Positions 1 to 6,491 of a stretch of DNA of 10,950 nucleotides are shown in pieces. Source of the DNA: Candidatus Bathycorpusculum fermentans (GTDB taxonomy: Archaea; Thermoproteota; Bathyarchaeia; Bathyarchaeales; Bathycorpusculaceae); NCBI GenBank assembly GCA_009787175.1, contig WRGM01000127.1, positions 1-10,950 on the forward strand, read 5' to 3'. The notes under the pieces are model-generated. The model was not told the origin of the DNA. It saw only the letters and a program-made list of their open reading frames with translations, and ran no database searches. Position numbers and translations under genes: made by a program. Positions within the stretch are counted from its first letter, which is position 1. Each line of letters starts with the position of its first letter.

Positions 1-231
1 TAAGGTGGTAAGTGTGTGAAAAATGATGAAGAAATACGTGACTTAACCATTAAAAAGAACCGTTAAAACCAAATAAAATCACAAAAAACTACTCATATAT
101 CTATACGTGAACACTCTCTAAATTTTATAGATGCACTTTTCAAACTATACAACAATATGCTTTAACTGTATTCTCTTAATAGCAACCTTATCCCGTATGT
201 ACTGCCTTATACTGTAGTTTTTTTGTCAGGG

Positions 232-258
232 CAGTTGTCAAGTATTTCTTGATGACTG
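232..258 (+). other. hairpin-forming inverted repeat in the gene-free left flank
   Basis: The arms CAGTTGTCAAG and CTTGATGACTG face each other across a 5-base TATTT loop. All eleven positions pair in RNA of the + sense, two of them as G-U wobbles. Only nine of the eleven would pair in the minus-sense RNA without mismatches, which points to + transcription if it is expressed. A short T tract follows about 12 bases downstream. It could be the terminator of a gene to the left or part of a small RNA. The rest of 1-474 shows no convincing reading frame on either strand, no tRNA and no repeat. Confidence 0.4.
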
Positions 259-433
259 AATTAGCCTCTATTTTTCCATATTTGAATTATTGTTTATATA
301 TTGATATTGTTTGTTTGTTATTTGGAAACGTTCAGATAAATTATTGAACAGAGTAATTTGCTAGGTTATTTGCATAAGTGCTCTTTTAAAGGCGCTGGCA
401 TCAAAAATAGCCGTTATGCATGGTGTTTTTCAG

Positions 434-446
434 TTAAATATTTAAA
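434..446 (+). promoter_or_regulatory. TATA box of the beta-propeller gene
   Basis: TTAAATATTTAAA is a strong archaeal TATA-like element. A start site about 25 bases downstream would fall near 465, leaving a leader of about 10 bases before the ATG at 475, or about 28 bases before the in-frame ATG at 493. The position is seen in the sequence. The transcription start is inferred from usual archaeal spacing. Confidence 0.55.
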
Positions 447-474
447 GAAGTCGGTCGTTAGTTATTGTTTATAA

Positions 475-2961
475 ATGGAGAAAAATAAAGAAATGAAACA
501 AAATAAAAGTTTAATTTCAATAGTGGCAATACTAATGATGATGACTTTTGCTGTCTCTATGATTGCAGATGCAGGCGTTACTTTTGCGCAAGAAACTCAG
601 AAAGCGTCTTTTCCTTTCATTGACGTAATTCCAGCAACTGTTGGTGTTGGGCAACGTGCACTCGTTAATTTCGGTCTACTTAACTATCTAGCATTAGATG
701 GTGATGGCTGGAACGTAACTGCTAAAATAACCCACCCTGATGGCACAGTGACAACTTTTGAAGGTATGACATGGTCAACTGGTATGCTTGGTAGATACTT
801 TGTACCCACGGAAGTCGGAGAATACTCGATGATCTGTGAATTTAAGGGTGAATACTATAATTCAACTACAGCTTCACTTCGAGGTTATTACAAAGCAAGT
901 ACAAGTGAACCGGTTATACTGACTGTACAGGAAGATCGTGTACCAGAACATCCGGGTTATGGTTCTGAGCCAGGTAACTACTGGACTAGACCTGTTGATT
1001 CACAGCTTCGTGAATGGTGGTCTTTTATGGGTAGTTGGGTAGCTAGACCAAATAACTTGTATGCACCATACAATGATGCACCTGAAAGTGCACACATCTT
1101 GTGGACTATGCCAATAGGCGATACTATGGGCGGTTTAACAGGTGGTGATAACTGGCAAGTTGCTTATCAAAACGGTGATGCTTATGAAGGCAAATTTAGC
1201 GGCTCTATAATAATCAGCGGTGTTTTGTACTACAACAAATATGTTAGTGGTTCACCACAACAAGAAATAGTTGCAGTCGACTTACACACAGGTAAAGTGC
1301 TCTGGTCAAGATCTTATGATTTTGGCGGTAGCAGAATTTCAAGAGGACAAACACTTACGTGGCTTTGCTTAAACAACCGTGGTACATGGTCATACGTTTG
1401 GATGGCTAGCGGTACTAACATGTATGCACTTGATGCAGCGACTGGTGATCTTAAATACAACATGACAAATGTTCCATCTGGCACTATTTATTCTGGTCCA
1501 AGTGGTGAAATGCTAAAATACTCTCTAACGAATCGTGGTACAGCTGATAATCCAAACTATTACTTGACACAATGGAATTCTAGCACTGTAGTAAGCCAAG
1601 GTAAAACTGGGCAGTCAGAAAGTTGGGGTAGCCAAATTCAAGGTCGTACATATAATGCGACAGAACGTGGCTATGACTTTAACGTTTCAGTAAGTACACC
1701 CGAGACCTTTACAGGAAGCATATTAACTGTTTTTCCTGGTAACCGTGTTATCATCGGTGCTGCTAACGCTGCTAATGGTGTAACCCTTTCAGCAATTAGC
1801 CTTGAAGAAGGAAGAGAAGGTCAAGTACTATTCAGAAACGAGAACACTCCAGCACTACACGATTGGGATATACTAACATTGTCTAACATTGGTCAAGCGG
1901 GATGGGCTGCATACAGTGAAGAGGACTTGGTAGCTGTTTATTGGACAAAAGAAAACAGAGTTAACTATGCCTTCAGCTTAGCTACTGGCAAATTTATGTG
2001 GCAAACAGAACAACAGATATATGCAGATGCATGGAGCGACACAGCTACGTTGTCCTTTGGTCCAGAAAAACTCATTGCATACAATAAGCTTATTGAAGCA
2101 AGTGTTGGTGGCATTGTCTACTGCTATGATATCACGACTGGTGAAAGACTTTGGACATATGAAGCAACAGATGAATATACAGAAGCTTATATTTCACAAA
2201 ACTGGTGGCTAGTACCTGTATTTATCACAGATAACAAGATCTACGTTGGTCACATGGAACACTCTGCTATGGAACCTAAACCAAGAGGCGCACCATTCTT
2301 TGCACTTGATGTAAACACTGGTGATGTTGTCTGGAAAATAGGTGGCGCGTTCCGTCAGACCCGTTGGGGTGGTCGCGCAATTATCGGCGATAGCATAATT
2401 GTTACAACGGATACATACGACAACCGTATTTACGCAATCGGCAAAGGTCCAGTTGCAATGACACTCTCAACACCAGACGTTACAGCTACAGTAGGTAAGC
2501 CAGTTGTTATCAAAGGCACTATCATGGACATTTCACCAGGCACAGAAAGCGATGCATTGAAGTTACAGTTCCCTAACGGTGTTCCAGCAGTTGCTGATGC
2601 ATACATGAGTGAATGGATGCTCCACGTGTATAAGCAGTTCCCTGCTCCACATGCTAACGGTGTTTCAATCACAATAGTGGCTTATGATTCAAATGGCAAC
2701 TCTAAATCATTTGACGTAACAAGTGACGCAAGCGGCTCATTTGCATTCGAGTTCACACCAGAAATCGACGGTAAATATGACATCTATGCAATCTTTAACG
2801 GTTCAGCAGCATACTATGGCAATTCAGCACAAGGAACAATATTTGCAGCAGCAGCATCAAGTTCATCTGATAAACCATATGACCTATACATTATCGGTAT
2901 GGGCATTGTAGTTATCATCGTAAACTTGATCGTTGTTCTATTCTTCGTCCGCAAAAAGTAG
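475..2961 (+). CDS. exported PQQ-type beta-propeller protein with C-terminal membrane anchor
   Basis: This 828-residue protein is predicted to be exported and held on the outer face of the membrane. A charged N-terminus is followed by a hydrophobic signal segment (about residues 13-33) with a likely cleavage region near the alanine/glutamine stretch at 34-40. Residues about 45-150 look like a beta-rich Ig-like domain. The centre (about 205-655) carries repeated PQQ-type propeller signatures, for example AVDLHTGKVLW (267-277), ALDAATGDLKY (318-328), CYDITTGERLW (550-560) and ALDVNTGDVVW (610-620). A second Ig-like region spans about 665-790. A low-complexity Ala/Ser linker (791-798), one membrane helix (about 803-825) and RKK end the protein. 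Nothing shows that a quinone is bound; such propellers often act as scaffolds. ATG at 475 fits a near-leaderless transcript. ATG at 493, with GGAG 12 bases upstream, is an alternative. The ligand or substrate is unknown. Confidence 0.93.
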   Translation: MEKNKEMKQNKSLISIVAILMMMTFAVSMIADAGVTFAQETQKASFPFIDVIPATVGVGQRALVNFGLLNYLALDGDGWNVTAKITHPDGTVTTFEGMTWSTGMLGRYFVPTEVGEYSMICEFKGEYYNSTTASLRGYYKASTSEPVILTVQEDRVPEHPGYGSEPGNYWTRPVDSQLREWWSFMGSWVARPNNLYAPYNDAPESAHILWTMPIGDTMGGLTGGDNWQVAYQNGDAYEGKFSGSIIISGVLYYNKYVSGSPQQEIVAVDLHTGKVLWSRSYDFGGSRISRGQTLTWLCLNNRGTWSYVWMASGTNMYALDAATGDLKYNMTNVPSGTIYSGPSGEMLKYSLTNRGTADNPNYYLTQWNSSTVVSQGKTGQSESWGSQIQGRTYNATERGYDFNVSVSTPETFTGSILTVFPGNRVIIGAANAANGVTLSAISLEEGREGQVLFRNENTPALHDWDILTLSNIGQAGWAAYSEEDLVAVYWTKENRVNYAFSLATGKFMWQTEQQIYADAWSDTATLSFGPEKLIAYNKLIEASVGGIVYCYDITTGERLWTYEATDEYTEAYISQNWWLVPVFITDNKIYVGHMEHSAMEPKPRGAPFFALDVNTGDVVWKIGGAFRQTRWGGRAIIGDSIIVTTDTYDNRIYAIGKGPVAMTLSTPDVTATVGKPVVIKGTIMDISPGTESDALKLQFPNGVPAVADAYMSEWMLHVYKQFPAPHANGVSITIVAYDSNGNSKSFDVTSDASGSFAFEFTPEIDGKYDIYAIFNGSAAYYGNSAQGTIFAAAASSSSDKPYDLYIIGMGIVVIIVNLIVVLFFVRKK

Positions 2962-2994
2962 GAAACTAACCTACTACAACCTTTTCTTTTTTTT
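2957..2994 (+). terminator. hairpin plus T-tract terminator after the beta-propeller gene
   Basis: AGTAGG (2957-2962) pairs perfectly with CCTACT (2970-2975) across a 7-base loop. The stem overlaps the stop codon and is followed by a T-rich tract (2982-2994) broken by a single C. The T tract alone would be a good archaeal termination signal; the hairpin strengthens the call. Confidence 0.65.
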
Positions 2995-3188
2995 GTCAAT
3001 TAAGTCTTATTTTTAGCGATTTCAACTAAACAGGGTTTTAGCAGTTTGAACCTTTAGGTATCTCTAAGTCGTATAGGTATAACTCAAATATTGCTAAGGT
3101 TTTCATTGCTAATACTTTCGTAAGTGTGCTTACTTTTGCTGTGACCTTTTGTTGGTTGTTAGTATGTGCTATTTTTGACTTGTCATAA

Positions 3189-3497
3189 TCAAAAGATAAC
3201 ATTTCCACTTAATGTTATGCAAGGAATGCTTTTAGAAAAATAGACCGCGCCGCATAATGTTTTTTCGTATTGTTGCTTAATTATTGTTTTGTATTTGTCA
3301 GGTATTTCTTTTTTTGGTCTGCCTACGTCTTTTCCGATGGAGGACACTTCTTTAGTTGTTTGGTATTGTTTGTAGATTTGTTGAAATCGTCTCTGGGAAA
3401 TACCTAGATGGTTTGTGGCCCATTTGCTTGTTGCGTCCTCCACTTCATAGTGAAGCAAACACCACTTCAATTTACGCTTATTTGCTACCTTAACCAT
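3189..3497 (-). pseudogene. truncated IS481-like transposase, N-terminal DNA-binding part
   Basis: The 102-residue frame starts MVKVANKRKLKW and contains a helix-turn-helix region (about 23-45, KWATNHLGISQRRFQQIY) followed by a GRPKKEIPDKYK segment (59-70). This is the order found at the N-terminus of IS481-like and related integrase-core transposases. The following LCGAVYF (81-87) should lead into the DDE catalytic core, but after about residue 87 the sequence stops looking like transposase and ends. No DDE core is visible in any frame between 2996 and 3188. The start ATG lies 25 bases inside a TGT-initiated terminal sequence (3522-3543), as expected for an insertion sequence. I read it as a dead remnant. 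The exact IS family is a moderate-confidence inference. Confidence 0.7.
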
Positions 3498-3543
3498 GAC
3501 ATCTATGGGAGCGACACTAGCGAAATAATTTCGGGATACTACA
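3189..3543 (-). mobile_element. insertion-sequence remnant A, one end preserved
   Basis: The outer end, read on the minus strand from 3543, begins TGTAGTATCCCGAAATTATT and matches 17 of 22 bases of the end of remnant B at 10590-10611. The transposase start lies a short way inside each. The element is truncated on its other side near 3189, so no second terminal repeat or target duplication can be assigned. The flank 2996-3188 shows no gene apart from a doubtful 22-codon frame, and 3544-3708 shows nothing recognisable. Confidence 0.6.
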
Positions 3544-3708
3544 GTACACGTTTTTTATTAGCCAAATTTTTAGTTATGTAAATCTTGTCTGTTATTTTAG
3601 TCTGTATAAGTGTGTTTTCAAACAATTTAAGTATTAAAGTTTGTAATGTATTTGTATGTTTGGCAGGGCAGGCTTTGTGGAAACAGTTTGTATTCATGTT
3701 ATGTGTAT

Positions 3709-3717
3709 GTTTAAATT
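3709..3717 (+). promoter_or_regulatory. TATA box of the LarA-like gene
   Basis: GTTTAAATT lies where an archaeal TATA box would place the transcription start near 3735-3740. That is downstream of the GTG at 3730 and upstream of the ATG at 3760, so it helps choose the ATG. No Shine-Dalgarno sequence is seen for either start. Confidence 0.45.
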
Positions 3718-3759
3718 AGTCTGTTTACTGTGGATATTGGTATACTTTGTGTGATTGAT

Positions 3760-5052
3760 ATGGTAGATGTTTGGTTTCCTTACGGAAAGACAGATGTTTG
3801 TGTTAGGGTTCCCGCTCGTAACTTGTTAGGTTCAATTCTTCCTGTTCAAAAGTCTGGTGTGTCTGATTGTAGGGTGGCGATTGATAGGGCTCTTAGGGAG
3901 CCTATAGGGTCTGGTAGGTTAGCTGAGATTGTTAAGCCTGATAGTAAGGTTGCTCTAGTTGTTGATGATGTTGCCTGTAGGGTTGTATGTGAGGCTATGT
4001 TGTTATCTGTGCTTGATGAATTGAATGCTGTGGGTGTGAGGGATGAGAATGTAGTGTTATTTTTTGGTTGTGGCGATAATAATAGGGAGGGTGTGGTAGG
4101 GTCTGAGGATGTTGCTTTGTTTTTGGGGGATAAGGTTTTGAGTCGTGTTAGACTTGTTATGCATGATGTGAGGGCGGGGGATCTTGTTTTTGTTGGTAGT
4201 ACTAAGTCTTATGGGAATAAGGTTTTTCTTAATCGTGTTTTTGCTGAGGCGGATGTTAGAATTTTGTTAGGTGAGGTGTATTTGCATTATTATGCGGGTT
4301 ATGCGGGTGGTAGGCGGAGTGTGTTATCTAGTGTTAGTGGTGAGGCAACTATTCAGTATAATAGTGTTATGATGCTTAATAGTAATGCTAAGGCGGGTGT
4401 TTTAGTTGGTAATCCTGTTCATGAGGATATGACTGAGGTGGCGCGTTTAGCTAAGGTGACCTTTATAGTTAATGTTGTTAGAAATAGTAAGGGTGAGCTT
4501 GTAGCGGCGTTTGCGGGTGATTTGGAGGCTGCGTTTTTGGAGGCGGTAAGGCTTGTGGATGAAATGTATAAGGTTACCGTTGATAGGCGTGCTGATATTG
4601 TTGTTGTAAGTGCAGGTGGTGATTCGTTGGATGCTACTTTGGATAAGGCGTATAGGGCTGTTGATAATGCTCTAGATGTTGTTAAGCGTGGGGGTGTAAT
4701 AATTCTTCTAGCTGAGTGTCCTCAGGGATATGGGAATCAGATGTTTTATGATTGGATGTCTCGTTTAGTGGATTTGAAGAGTACTGAGAGGGAGTTAAAG
4801 CGTAATTTTGCTATAGGTGGGCATAAGGCTTACTATCTGTTAAAGGCTTTGCAGAGTCATCCGGTAATTTTAGTATCTTCATTACCTGATTATTATGCGG
4901 TTAATGTGTTTAAGTTAAAAACTGCGCGGGCGGTAAATGATGCATTAGCCGATGCTTTCAAGTTAGCTGGCTCCGCTGCGAGGGTATGGACTATACCCTA
5001 CGGGGGTTATACGTTGCCTGAATATAGAGCGCCAGAGGAAATAAAAACCTAA
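3760..5052 (+). CDS. LarA-like (lactate racemase-type, DUF2088) protein with altered active site
   Basis: Family features are clear: a WFPYGK start, VVDDVACR (77-84 in the 440-residue GTG frame used for numbering), HYYAGYAGGRRSV (186-198), AECPQGYG (328-335) and GGHKAYYL (363-370). LarA is a racemase using a nickel-pincer nucleotide. Anchoring on His186 (family His174) with the exact family spacing, the cofactor-attachment Lys184 position is Arg196 and the nickel-ligand His200 position is Ser212. The His108 region reads GCGDNNRE, without His. Ordinary nickel-pincer lactate racemisation is therefore doubtful; another 2-hydroxy-acid reaction, a non-covalent cofactor or a non-catalytic role are possible. 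The longer GTG start at 3730 adds ten residues, but the TATA box favours ATG 3760. The coding strand is strikingly G-rich and C-poor. No larB, larC or larE maturation gene is nearby. Confidence 0.85.
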   Translation: MVDVWFPYGKTDVCVRVPARNLLGSILPVQKSGVSDCRVAIDRALREPIGSGRLAEIVKPDSKVALVVDDVACRVVCEAMLLSVLDELNAVGVRDENVVLFFGCGDNNREGVVGSEDVALFLGDKVLSRVRLVMHDVRAGDLVFVGSTKSYGNKVFLNRVFAEADVRILLGEVYLHYYAGYAGGRRSVLSSVSGEATIQYNSVMMLNSNAKAGVLVGNPVHEDMTEVARLAKVTFIVNVVRNSKGELVAAFAGDLEAAFLEAVRLVDEMYKVTVDRRADIVVVSAGGDSLDATLDKAYRAVDNALDVVKRGGVIILLAECPQGYGNQMFYDWMSRLVDLKSTERELKRNFAIGGHKAYYLLKALQSHPVILVSSLPDYYAVNVFKLKTARAVNDALADAFKLAGSAARVWTIPYGGYTLPEYRAPEEIKT

Positions 5053-5074
5053 ACTTTACTATTACATTAGCAAA

Positions 5075-5129
5075 ACGTAATAAAAGGCGTAACCCTTAAG
5101 TTCCCTATTTGAGCACGTAATAAAGGCGT
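5075..5129 (+). repeat. paired 15-base direct repeat ahead of rimI
   Basis: ACGTAATAAAAGGCGT (5075-5090) recurs as ACGTAATAAAGGCGT (5115-5129), differing by one A and spaced exactly 40 bases start to start. The second copy ends four bases before the rimI ATG. It may be a small tandem duplication or a paired regulatory site. No clear Shine-Dalgarno is present, though the GGCG within the repeat sits at a suitable distance. Confidence 0.6.
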
Positions 5130-5133
5130 CAAA

Positions 5134-5613
5134 ATGGAAATCCAATGCAACATACGAAAATTCACACCGAACGATTTGCAATCTATAATGCACATAAACC
5201 GTGTATGCTTACCTGAAAATTATACAGATTTTTTCTTCATTGACCTCCATCAGAGATACCCCGAGACATTTATACTAGCAGAGGAAAACGGTAAATATTT
5301 AGGATACATAATGTGCCGAATTGAAATGGGTTTATCCAACCTTGGACTAGGCGGCTTAACACGTAAAGGTCATGTAGTCTCCATAGCTGTTATGCCTCAG
5401 GCAAGACGCAGAGGCGTAGCCCGAGCAGTTATAAATAGAGCAATTGAGGGCATGAAATATTATAAAGCAAAACAAGCCTTCCTAGAGGTAAGAGTAACTA
5501 ATGAACCCGCTATATCACTATACAAAAAACTAGACTTTGAAATCAGCAGAACCATAAACGGATACTACTCTGATGGCGAAGACGCATACGTAATGACCAA
5601 AAAAATAGAGTAA
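5134..5613 (+). CDS. rimI: RimI/Ard1-type protein N-terminal acetyltransferase
   Basis: This 159-residue GNAT enzyme would transfer an acetyl group from acetyl-CoA to the N-terminal amine of proteins, as the archaeal RimI/Ard1 family does in the cytoplasm. The beta4 strand VVSIAVMPQ (81-89) leads into the acetyl-CoA pyrophosphate loop RRRGVA (91-96, R-x-x-G-x-A). LEVRVTNEPAISLYKKLDF (117-135) supplies the conserved Asn123 and Tyr130, and the tail GYYSDGEDAYVM (143-154) is typical of RimI. The length is normal and the protein looks intact. It lies alone between the LarA-like gene and the convergent glycosylase gene, with only eight bases between the two stop codons. RimI is a firm family call; the exact N-terminal substrates cannot be read from sequence. 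Confidence 0.92.
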   Translation: MEIQCNIRKFTPNDLQSIMHINRVCLPENYTDFFFIDLHQRYPETFILAEENGKYLGYIMCRIEMGLSNLGLGGLTRKGHVVSIAVMPQARRRGVARAVINRAIEGMKYYKAKQAFLEVRVTNEPAISLYKKLDFEISRTINGYYSDGEDAYVMTKKIE

Positions 5614-5621
5614 ACCGCAAG

Positions 5622-6491
5622 TCACTTTCTACTTCTTTCATAATGATACATATACTCCTGTGCATACCCCGCATAAGAACCAAAATAGTTCTGAGCAAAC
5701 AAACAAAGTTTCTCATACTCACCATTACTTAAAGACTTATGCCCCTGAAGCCTTTCAACCAAGTCTTGAGGTAAACAGTTGGCATAATTATTAAGCAATA
5801 TACGTTTAACCCAGACATCTACAGGAAACGCCTCCATTTTACCTAAAGAAAACAAGAGTACACAATCTGCAACTTTCAAACCTACACCTGAAAACTCAGA
5901 GAGCCGCTTTTTCGCCTCAACATATGACAAACGTTTAAACAACTCAAAATCAACCTGCTCATCATATACTCTTTTAGCCGTTGCTTGCACATACTTTGCT
6001 CTATACCCTAAACCGCACTCCTCTAAAGCGTGTACACTTGCCATAGCTAATTTTTCAGCTGAAGGAAACAACCAAAAACTTTGACCATCAAAACACTGTT
6101 TTTCGCCAAAACTTTGAGACATTTTAACAAGCGTCTGCTCAATAGCCGCTATATTCTTGTAGGTAGCACATATGAAACTTGCTAAACACTCCCAAGGATC
6201 CTGCCGAATAAGACGCAAACCCTTAAACTGCTTTAACGCAGCCGCTATATACGCGTCCTTATTTATAGACTGCTCTATCTCTAATAAATCATCCCTTAAC
6301 CCAAAAAAAGCTGCAACAAAATCCGCGTTTACACCTTCAAACTCTAAACAACTACCACTGAGCTGCCTAATTTTGAAAACTTTATCACCCGAAATACAAT
6401 ACCACCAATCATCCTGCTTCTTACACCTAAACACCTGACCACAGCAAAGCGAGAGATCTAAATTAAAAGAGACATCAAGTTTAAGACTCAT
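5622..6491 (-). CDS. ogg: 8-oxoguanine DNA glycosylase/AP lyase, OGG1 type
   Basis: This 289-residue HhH-GPD enzyme removes 8-oxoguanine from DNA in base-excision repair and probably nicks the abasic site. GQVFR (18-22) matches the N-terminal domain signature of OGG1/AlkA proteins, and RQDPWECLASFICATYKNI (96-114) matches the RQDP...SFI helix of OGG1. The helix-hairpin-helix SGVGLKVADC (201-210) carries the Schiff-base Lys206. PVDVW (223-227) carries the catalytic Asp225. YAGYAQEYMY (273-282) is the usual C-terminal motif. With a full N-terminal domain it is OGG1-like rather than the shorter archaeal Ogg2 or AGOG types. Its ATG overlaps the TGA of the upstream EF-2 homologue as ATGA and is preceded by a GGAGGGG Shine-Dalgarno inside that gene, so the two are almost certainly cotranscribed and translationally coupled. 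Confidence 0.92.
   Translation of the reverse strand: MSLKLDVSFNLDLSLCCGQVFRCKKQDDWWYCISGDKVFKIRQLSGSCLEFEGVNADFVAAFFGLRDDLLEIEQSINKDAYIAAALKQFKGLRLIRQDPWECLASFICATYKNIAAIEQTLVKMSQSFGEKQCFDGQSFWLFPSAEKLAMASVHALEECGLGYRAKYVQATAKRVYDEQVDFELFKRLSYVEAKKRLSEFSGVGLKVADCVLLFSLGKMEAFPVDVWVKRILLNNYANCLPQDLVERLQGHKSLSNGEYEKLCLFAQNYFGSYAGYAQEYMYHYERSRK

Noticed and set aside
1..50. Minus-strand frame starting MVKSRISSSFF and open to the left edge
   Set aside because: It has fewer than 20 codons in the window, no Shine-Dalgarno and no recognisable motif. The MVK start resembles the two transposase remnants, but the following residues do not.
131..217. 28-codon + frame in the left flank
   Set aside because: It is short and Cys/Leu-rich, with no ribosome site and no promoter at the right distance; it is expected by chance.
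2430..2672. 80-codon minus-strand frame inside the beta-propeller gene
   Set aside because: It is fully covered by a convincing gene on the other strand and has no start signals or recognisable motif.
3038..3106. 22-codon minus-strand frame (MKTLAIFELYLYDLEIPKG) next to IS remnant A
   Set aside because: The composition is plausible for a peptide, but there is no ribosome site and no family evidence, and it sits in degraded IS-flank sequence.
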